NCBI GenBank assembly: GCA_029964075.1
Contig: CM057149.1
Span: 13,154,465-13,218,464, forward strand
Source: Patiria pectinifera
Lineage: Eukaryota > Echinodermata > Asteroidea > Valvatida > Asterinidae
Direction: 5' to 3'
DNA: 64,000 nt
Shown: positions 57,101 to 64,000 of the stretch, piece by piece
How positions within the stretch are numbered: the first letter of the stretch is position 1
Layout of the letters: every line of letters begins with the position of its first letter
Made by a program: the position numbers and the translations under genes
Notes under the pieces: model-generated
Databases searched by the model: none
Seen by the model: only the letters and a program-made list of their open reading frames with translations
What the model was told of the DNA's origin: nothing

Positions 57101-60100
57101 TTATCAATACTTTCAGTTTGAAATGGTTGATTGGCTTGTGGAGAAATCAAAGTTTCCTGATTTTCCTCTGTGCACGTCAAGACACACACATTTAACAGCT
57201 AGCCGTGAGAGGGTCTGTATATGTATCGCGCTGACTTGGCCTGGGCCTTTTACGCACAATGAACAAATTGGCAGTATGGCCGTATTCGGAAATAGAAGTA
57301 TACTCGGAAGTACAATAACTCGTACTCACCTGACGACTGATGGCAGCGGCAACTCAAGCTGATCAACCAAGTCAGATACTGGCACCTCGAGTTTCTTTTT
57401 CGGCTCATCTGGTACGTGTCCGTTCAGATAGGCCTATAACAGACGGGACATTCCAATGTATGTATAAAAGGTCACAACTTTAAACTGAAGAATCGACGAG
57501 TCTACAGAGGCCTTTAATGATCTGTCAACATCAGACAACGGGAAGCAGGCTTCTGGTTGGATAAAGTCTGGTGCAATGAATACTGATTCATTGGCAGTTT
57601 CAATGAGGGCCAAAACTCTGCCTTTGCAGACAGTCGTGCTTTACCATACTCTCGAGGACAACCTTTTGTGTTTTCCTTTGTCCCCACAATAAAACATTCT
57701 CCCATAGACTAAGCACGCAAACGAACGATCGAGGACCTTTTTGAACAAAAGACCCAACTCCCGAGGACTGAAAAGATCTGTTGTTCTCCCTTTGTGGTCT
57801 GTCCTTGTGTGTGTGTAGTTTTAAGCCCCAAAACGCAAACATTTATTTCACTGGGGACTCGGAGTAAAAGAAATGACATATCCGAACCTAAGTTGGTGCT
57901 CCGATAGACTTTGTCAACAGGCGTTGTCTTTTGTTCAGAAAACGAAACATTCAAAACAAAAGCATCTTACCTGTACGGATGGAATGAGCTGTGTCGGATC
58001 CATAGCCCACGACTTGATCTCCAAGCCGATCTGAAACACACCAAGACGAGATCGAGAACTCATGACAAGATCTTTGCTTTGTTTGTTTTTAAAACAGCAC
58101 CTTTAATTAATAGTTGCTTCTGAAGTAAGTGTACAACGTCCCGCTCACCTGATGAACAGCATTCACGTGTTTAAACTCAGGGTGACATATTTAGGAAATG
58201 CTTTTCTCTCTAAAATTTTGTTTTCATTAGACTGATTTGTACTCTCAGGCAAAGAATTTAGGGTAATTCGATATTTTACAAGACGTACTTCTTTCAGCGA
58301 TCTGTGTCCGTGGTTTTCCAAGAAGGCTGAAAAACGTCTCCCCGCTTCACCGCTAGGGGGCGTCCTCAGCCACCGAACTGCCTGCTCTGATGTCATCATC
58401 AGAAACGCCTCACCCTTCCCATCTTCCTTTATCGCTCGGGCGATTCGCTGTTATTGAAATAATAATACATGTAATTTCATTTTTACCTCACAAAATAATA
58501 AACGGTAACATTTGCTGAAAGCACCAATAATACACATTCAAACAGTGCAATGTTTACCTCAATTTCGAATGGCGGCTTTGCAGTTTCAATGGCTGGTCCT
58601 GAAGAGAGCAATTTAACGAAGTCCGATTCGGCGTCTAGATAGAGAATGGTACCGAATTCTAGATTTCAGACATTCTAAGATGTAAAACCATATCAGAAAT
58701 TATGACATTTTCGACGTAAATCAAAATTAATTAAAAAGTTTTAAGTAAAAATTGGTAAATTTGATAAAACTAAATGCGCTAAAAGAAAATCTGGTAGTGA
58801 CTTACGTTTGCTGTATCGAGATAGAATGCCATCCAGAAGCAGTTGGGCAAAGGTAGCTTTCCAAAAAGACGTCGAATAGTGTTGACAAACCTACATTGAA
58901 TAACCATTCCCCAAAGAAATTCAAAATAGCAGATGACATCATAAATTACAAGCTATGTTTGAAATCGCCCTTTAATGGCAAAATGAAGTCTTTCGAATGC
59001 TCTGGTAGCGAAAATGAAACGCGTGTTCAAAGCGATTCTCAAATTTAGACGAAAATGAACGACCGATTTTCAGAAGTGAATGAACATTTTAGGAAATTGG
59101 CCGGGAAAACCTATAGATTGTATATTGTATTGCAACGGAATGACACTTCAGGACAACCATTCCAATTACTTTGTGTGGATGCATGCATGGTTGCAGCAAC
59201 CTCTACTGATATAAAGGGAAAGAAAATATCACATTTTGTGAATTTCCTTTGTCAACGCCAGGGTTTCCATTTCGAAAAGAAAAAAAACATACCCCTGGAT
59301 AGTCAGCGTGGTATCGTCCATGAATGATATCGTCATACTGCTCCTGCGCAGTAGAGAACGTTTGGGTGAAATAACCCTCAGCGTCTCGCAGGGAAGCCTC
59401 TACCCGTGCCTTGCAGTCCCAGAAATTCTTTTTAAAAAAATAAACAAAAGAAAATCGGTTATTAATGCCAATGACGGGTTTATCTCAGGAAGAGTGGATG
59501 ACCATCATTTTACACGAACCTTCAAGATGGTTCCCAAGTTCAGAATCCTCTTGAAAGCAGACGGAAGAGGTGCATGCAGGTGCTTCATCTCATCGATGAA
59601 GGAATCGTCAAACATCTGAAATGAAATAGCAGACTCAGGGATAACAACATTCTAGAGAGTCAAGGTGTGTCAAGCATCCAAGAAGAATCAAAACTCAGTG
59701 GCGAAATGGTCGCCTGTTGGCGCGCTATACACCGACACTGACCTAGCTCCTAGCAGCTGCTTGCGGTCGGCCGGTCGCCTGATCTATGCGTGATCACAGC
59801 GTGATCAACATATGTGCTTAACATTTGTGGCCTGCTTGCCGGGGATCGTACATTAAAGGGCTGTTTGTTGGGCTTCGAGGATCTAAATGAAATTGTAAGC
59901 AGCGCTTGGGAACTAACGTTTAGCTGTCAGGATCAGGTCAGTACCAAACAATTAGTTTGTGATTAAATACTAATCAGAGAGAGTAAGGAATAAACAATCC
60001 ATTAAAATCAAGACAAATAGTTCATCGTCCATTTCTTTAACGTGTTGAATAAAGTAACACAAACAGAACTACCACTCAAGTACACTACGTTACGCGGTTC

Positions 60101-63100
60101 ACTCTTCTTCAGAAAGTCGATCCTTTTATCATCCGCAATCGAATTGATGCATGCAGTTGCAGCTCTTTCCTTATTTATTTTTGCATCGTTGGTCCCAAGT
60201 TCGAGCCCAACTTGGTTTCGAACGTTGATTTGGTTAAATGTCATGTCCTGAATAATCGCAAAACTTGTGGCTGATAAATCTCTCTCCCAAGACCGACAAG
60301 TTAAACTTAATTCATTGGGTTTGACGACAAAAAAAAACTAATGCCTCGCACTTACCACTCCGATGGACTGAAGGAATGAATCTTGCTGCAGTTCCGATAT
60401 TTGTAGTACACAAGTCGACATAGCCTGTCACAATATAGAATATAGAACAGTTCAGATTTTTACCGTGCTAGTGTTTTCTTCTCATTTTCTGCTAGTGTTT
60501 TCTTCTCATGGGTTCTGATGACCACGAAGTAACACCCAAGTGGACTTGAGCGCTCGCTACGCGCGCGTATTTTACAGAACCGAGCGATTTTCGTTTTCAC
60601 GAAGTAACACTCGTGCACACTGTGCACTGAATCGGTCATTTTCGTTTTCACGAAGTTACACTCATCTTGATTTCACTAGTGTGAATGCTTCTTATTAAAT
60701 TTTTCTGTAACCCTACAACAATAGATATTTATTTCATTCCTCTTAAACGTTTTAAAACGCTGTAATCCAAATAGTATTTTCGTTAGAGCGTGAAAACAAA
60801 AATAGTTCCCACCAGCGTCTGATGTGCGCGCGCACACTTAAGTGTTACTTCGTGAAACCAAAGTGGACTTTGGTGTTACTTCGTGGTGCCGGTGTAGCGT
60901 GAACATCCGACTCCATGAAATGTGCACTCATTAGTAATATTGCGCATGCGTAAGTACGATAATACGCTATTTTTAGGATCATAATGGGAGAGTGACATGT
61001 CACGTGCGAGGGATTAACCAATAATTGGGAAAAGGAGTCCGATTTTCATAGGAGCCGGATTTTCATATGAGGCCGGTGACGATAATAATTATGTATACAA
61101 ACCACAACACTAAGTAGCATTTGATTGCAATGGTAGTTGCAGAATTTGCAGGCGGGAAAGCTTGTCGGTATGCCATAATCGTGGTATGCAGAAACCTTCA
61201 AATGAAACAAAAAGGGGAATGGAAATATTGTTATCGTGTCTGTCTTTATATTGAGGAGTAGTTGTGAAGCTTGGTATCGAACTGAAACGGCGAAAATTGG
61301 CAATTAAGATAATAAACAAAATTGTCCGCAAATAGAGTTTGTATACAAGAGGGATAGACAACTGACCTGGATGCCGAAATCCAATATGTCTGTCGATGCC
61401 GACAAGCTAAGTGGAGATGAACAACCAGGGCGCACTTCTCTGGGTTGAAAATCGTTTAAAAAAGACTAAACTGCAGCTGGATTCGACAATTTTTATTTGC
61501 AGTCATCTACTCAATGAAGAAACGCAGATATTTGAGAATTAATGACACACACACATCCAGCTAATGTTTACTATGAGGACCTGCCCCTTTCATTCATTTG
61601 TTCCCTTTTGTTTGTACTCTAACTTTTATCGACAGCTCCCATATATGGAGGAACATTTATGTTACAAAAAAAACCCGTGAGTTCCACATAAACCAGGTAG
61701 CAGCGACGTTGTGTGGACTTGCCCACGTCCACACAGTCTCCCCCTCCCCCTCTCTAGAAAATAGGTTCAGAAGCATTTTGTGGTTAGGTTTATCAGTAGC
61801 CAAATGAAGAAAAACACTGAAGGGAATCATAGAAAAAAATCTGGGTTGAAAGTGTTTTCACAGTGGAGTAAGATGATATTTTTTTCACAGGTTTTTCTTA
61901 ACTACACGAAAATAAAGGAATGTCCACACTATATGTAACGTAAACATGGGTGACTTACTGTGTGTTTGCTGTGGTAAGCCAAGAACTGTCAGACGGATGC
62001 CCCGAATCAAATTCGTGCATCAATTCGTACTGTGTCGGTGTGTCGTAGGTAGTTATTGGACGGGCCTGAAGATAGTACAAATGTCAGAACAGAATTTTAC
62101 TCAAAAGTGCCTCGTTTAAAGTTTGTAAGTGGCAAATTTGGTTATGACATTTACAATCCGTGTCGTAAGCGAGACGGTCATTCAACTTAAACCACGCCCA
62201 CTGCACACATGCACGGAGTAGTATTGGAACCATTGGAACCGGTGTCATACGAAAATCGGACTCGTATGAAAATTAGACTCTTTTCCCCTTTTATTGGTTA
62301 AACCCTCTCACGTGACCAGTCCCTCTCCTAATTATCTATGCATGAGCATGCGCAATACCACCAAAGAGTCCGTATTTCATAAAATCTAAATTCATGCTAC
62401 ACCGGCAGTAGTACAAACTATAGCGTGTTAGCCAATGGGCTCTAGTAATCATGGTGCATGCGCGTGTATGACACATCACTTACAAACCGGATTACATGCA
62501 AACGCTGATTCAAATGAAATAAATTGTAAAAAATTATTTAAAATGTACACATTTGAAAGGTAACCCTGTTGCAGCATAATACCTGCAGCAAGTAGATTTT
62601 GTCATGGACGACTGCCCACTCGATGTCAAGACCTTCGCCAAAATACTCATCAAGCTGTGAAGGAAACAACATATCATATGGTCATAAAAAAAACCGAGAA
62701 TATTTAAAACGTTCAAAGCACAATGGAAATCGTGGGTTCCACTTGCCAAAATCATGGGTTCCGTTGTCTAAATCGTGGGTTCCATTTGTCTAAATCGTGG
62801 GTTCCACTTGCCTAAATCCTGGGTTCCACTTGCCTAAATCCTGGGTTCCACTTGCCTAAATCGTGGATTCCACTTGTCTAAATAGTGGGTTCCACTTGCT
62901 TAAATCACGGGTTCCACTTGCCTAAAAAGTGGGTTCCACTTGCCAAAACCATGGGTTCCACTTGCCAAAATGCGCAATGGGAATTTTTTTGGTCTTTTGG
63001 AGCAATTTGAAGGATCGACATGAATGTATACAATTACTTAAAAACTACGAATTGTTTGCAAAGATGTTTGAAACCCCAGTCGAAAAGGTAAGGAAACAAT

Positions 63101-63308
63101 TCATCCCGGCGTTTTGGTTATTTGTGGAGAAAAAAAATTGCCCAACCAAGTGTCCGCTGGTGTTTTCTCATGTACATTCTGTCATATCAAGCTTGGATTT
63201 CACTAACCTCTTTGGCAATATGTCCCAGTTTGACACACACATCTTCCGCCAATGAACAGCGTGATTTTACGTCTTTTGGCAGCGTTTTGGTGTCTGTACC
63301 TCCATCCT
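52443..63308 (-). CDS. PEP synthase/rifampicin phosphotransferase-like, 3' part
   Basis: Twenty-one exons keep one frame for about 614 residues: 63308-63208, 62654-62583, 62065-61959, 61439-61367, 60424-60356, 59615-59520, 59427-59293, 58890-58806, 58634-58558, 58447-58289, 58030-57971, 57433-57330, 56844-56778, 56054-55983, 55119-55028, 54912-54834, 54154-54103, 53933-53857, 53684-53582, 52734-52660, 52531-52443. The first holds the end of the ATP-grasp (PPDK_N) domain, then the LQARPIT hinge, a long helical linker, and the C-terminal swivelling phosphohistidine domain with GGVVSHGAIVAREYG (catalytic His at the exon 19/20 junction). Bacterial relatives use ATP to make phosphohistidine and pass phosphate to pyruvate or rifampicin; the animal substrate is unknown. 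The ATP-binding N-terminus is beyond 64000. Every GT-AG site is canonical. Confidence 0.85.
52815..53290 (-). mobile_element. tRNA-derived SINE split by a MITE
   Basis: On the minus strand the head has a B-box-like gggtttgaatcc (near 53262-53276) and then gtgcccttaggctagacact, a conserved SINE motif. The tail ends agaaagcgctatataag (near 52846-52862), as in many deuterostome SINEs. The body is interrupted at 52945-53195 by another element. It lies in the intron between the exons that share the catalytic histidine. Confidence 0.65.
52945..53195. mobile_element. MITE inserted in the SINE
   Basis: The ends GGGGCCAATTTCATTTAG and (reversed) GGGCCAATTTCATAGAGC continue into tgcttaagca repeats, giving terminal repeats of about 45 bp. 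Superfamily uncertain. Its insertion separates the two SINE halves, so it is the younger event. Confidence 0.7.
54187..54727. mobile_element. TTAA-type MITE, copy 2 of 3
   Basis: Matches the element at 1124-1651 along its length, including the central palindrome (ggtcggccgacc). Its right end is ttccctttaa; the left TTAA is mutated. It sits in an intron of the PEP-synthase-like gene. Confidence 0.65.
54834..58030 (-). CDS. Exons encoding second half of central linker
   Basis: Exons 57971-58030, 57330-57433, 56778-56844, 55983-56054, 55028-55119 and 54834-54912. Landmarks are IKSWAMDP, LVPMTRSVVAERE, KLMVNE followed by GLIPDEELLFYFSLTEI, and RRRRIEPELEAKTFPRLMHG. The last leads into the phosphohistidine domain. 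The donor after 54834 (CCA|GTAAAT) is weaker than the others. Confidence 0.85.
56180..56615. mobile_element. Palindromic MITE in intron
   Basis: Two inverted arms of about 200 bp share cccaaatgtcaggacc/ggtcctggcatttggg, tttttaaatgaagtt and tccacggatcacaaaa. The loop is short. A partial relative lies at 50425-50735. Non-coding. Confidence 0.7.
56898..57066. repeat. TACTCG array with tgttgtag edge
   Basis: Hexamer-like tactcg/cgagta repeats begin directly after tgttgtagtactcg, the same edge as the GAGTCC arrays near 25.3 and 26.4 kb. A few more units occur near 57295-57325, next to an exon. Confidence 0.55.
57434..57970. other. Intron, nothing recognised
   Basis: Intron between exons 57971-58030 and 57330-57433. 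No repeat family or other feature was identified. Confidence 0.4.
58289..60424 (-). CDS. Exons encoding first half of central linker
   Basis: Exons 60356-60424, 59520-59615, 59293-59427, 58806-58890, 58558-58634 and 58289-58447. The sequence is mainly helical and varies across the family. The clearest landmark is FLENHGHRSLKE, which matches the FL--YGHR---E motif of rifampicin phosphotransferase-like proteins. Confidence 0.8.
58952..59110. mobile_element. Half copy of the 43771-44310 MITE
   Basis: Shares tcgaatgctctggtagcgaa and tgaacattttaggaaattgg with the right half of the transporter-intron MITE. The left half is missing. Confidence 0.6.
59616..60355. other. Intron, nothing recognised
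   Basis: Intron between exons 60356-60424 and 59520-59615. No repeat family or other feature was identified. Confidence 0.4.
60521..60888. mobile_element. MITE with CACGAAGTAACACC ends
   Basis: The left end is accacgaagtaacaccc and the reversed right end is caccacgaagtaacacc. Both are followed by an aagt-gactt block. The motif cgaagtaacactc also recurs inside. It lies in an intron of the PEP-synthase-like gene. Confidence 0.65.
60889..61077. mobile_element. Repeat with GCCGGTG ends, copy 1
   Basis: Begins gccggtgtagcgtga directly after the previous MITE and resembles 62252-62408 in reverse, sharing gcgcatgc, attaaccaataa-like and gagtccgattttcata-like blocks. Probably another small DNA transposon. 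Confidence 0.45.
61367..63308 (-). CDS. Exons encoding ATP-grasp end and LQARPIT hinge
   Basis: Exons 63208-63308, 62583-62654, 61959-62065 and 61367-61439. The motif FGEGLDIEWAVV plus LQARPIT, split across two exons, is the standard C-terminal end of the PPDK N-terminal domain. EVRPGCSSPLSLS follows, as in PEP synthase-like proteins, where the region reads GE-PG--SPL. The first exon could start at 63306 instead of 63308, because two AG dinucleotides are adjacent. Confidence 0.85.
62252..62408. mobile_element. Repeat with GCCGGTG ends, copy 2 (inverted)
   Basis: Inverted relative of 60889-61077, ending catgctacaccggc. Non-coding and intronic. Confidence 0.45.
62729..62965. repeat. 22-bp minisatellite in intron
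   Basis: About ten copies of a unit close to gtgggttccacttgcctaaa with small variants. It lies between the exon ending at 63208 and the exon starting at 62654. Confidence 0.8.
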
Positions 63309-63727
63309 CTGGGAAAAGAACGGCAAACAATAACTTTCTTCAAAGTAGAAGCAACGGTTACACGATTGAGTCGAGTAAAACACAATGTATTATGTCTTCA
63401 GTATCTGACAAATAAGTTGCACATTACAATTCTCAGAAAAAAAATCTCTTTGATATTTGATCTGTTATATTACATAAAGTCGCTTATAATGACAAAGAAA
63501 GGGTGTTATAAGCATACCGTGCACTAGTCTTTTTTGCAAACTTTTTGCTGTCAGCCTATTTGCTGTCTTTTTAAAAGTTTCTTTTTTCCCTTCTTTTTCT
63601 ACTGTCTTATTCGTGCTAGCCAAGGAGGGGTGGGGTGGTTAAGTACCGTGCATCAGTCTTTTTGCTGTCAGTCATTTTGGTGTCATTGAAAAAAAAATCG
63701 TCCTCTTTACTGGCATATTTTCATCAA
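63309..63727. other. Intron sequence, nothing recognised
   Basis: Intron upstream of the first exon seen of the PEP-synthase-like gene. A phrase (ccgtgcactagtctttttgc / ccgtgcatcagtctttttgc) occurs twice, near 63519 and 63647. Confidence 0.4.
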
Positions 63728-64000
63728 TTAAAAGGGAAAATACAACATCTGCTTTTGCTGTAATTTTCATAAATGGATGGATTTTGGAGTTTGTGTTTAA
63801 TAGTAAATATTAATACACAGTAAATATTAATACACTGACTTGTTTGAAAGTTTTGTGTTGGTAGATGCTGGGAAAACCAAGAAAAACAATCATGTTATTG
63901 TAGTCTGGTTCCCTGATCTTATTTGAACTGAAATGGAGCAATTTATAGACGTCGGGAAATTGTAGGGTCAGTGGAACTCTAGCTGGCTTGTACCTGTTCG
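63728..64000. mobile_element. TTAA-type MITE, copy 3, cut by window end
   Basis: Starts TTAAAAGGGAAAATACAAC and follows the 1124-1651 element up to the last base of the window (agctggcttgtacctgttcg). About half the element is visible. Confidence 0.6.

Overview
This is animal nuclear DNA. Genes are split by GT-AG introns, there are two tandem-exon C2H2 zinc-finger loci, and most of the sequence is transposon debris: MITEs, non-LTR retrotransposon 3' ends, a tRNA-derived SINE, microsatellites and foldback elements. Animal PEP-synthase-like genes, foldback transposons with long tandem-repeat arms (the sea urchin TU type) and this mix of MITEs suggest a marine invertebrate deuterostome, most likely an echinoderm. 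That placement is inference; no species-specific marker was seen.

Layout. 1-4.6 kb: repeat fragments, ending in a complete hAT-type MITE. 4,656-16,575: an 11.9-kb foldback transposon with two ~3.2-kb inverted arms around a 5.5-kb core of ~69-bp tandem repeats, itself mostly in inverted orientation. 18.6-22.1 kb (minus): a C2H2 zinc-finger locus, partly intact and partly decayed. 22-28 kb: MITEs, a reverse-transcriptase fragment and an 841-bp near-perfect palindromic transposon. 29.6-32.2 kb (minus): a second zinc-finger locus with 27 fingers. 33-40 kb: MITEs, a long inverted repeat and a second reverse-transcriptase remnant. 40,541-45,545 (minus): a complete four-exon monocarboxylate-transporter-like (SLC16/MFS) gene of 428 codons. 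45,591-48,724: a second foldback transposon, inserted 46 bp upstream of that gene's start codon. 52,443-63,308 (minus): the last 21 exons of a PEP synthase / rifampicin-phosphotransferase-like gene, whose N-terminal ATP-grasp part lies beyond the window's right edge.

The genes show no sign of acting together: a membrane carboxylate carrier, a phosphohistidine swivel enzyme and two zinc-finger arrays lie among mobile DNA. The most unusual content is the pair of foldback elements. They share the terminal motif ATGGYGT and target duplications of 6-8 bp. The larger one carries, in both arms, a conserved open frame, a nested TAA-flanked MITE and a tRNA-like segment with pol III A and B boxes. All exon boundaries were read by eye from GT/AG signals, reading-frame continuity and family similarity. 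No database search was possible.
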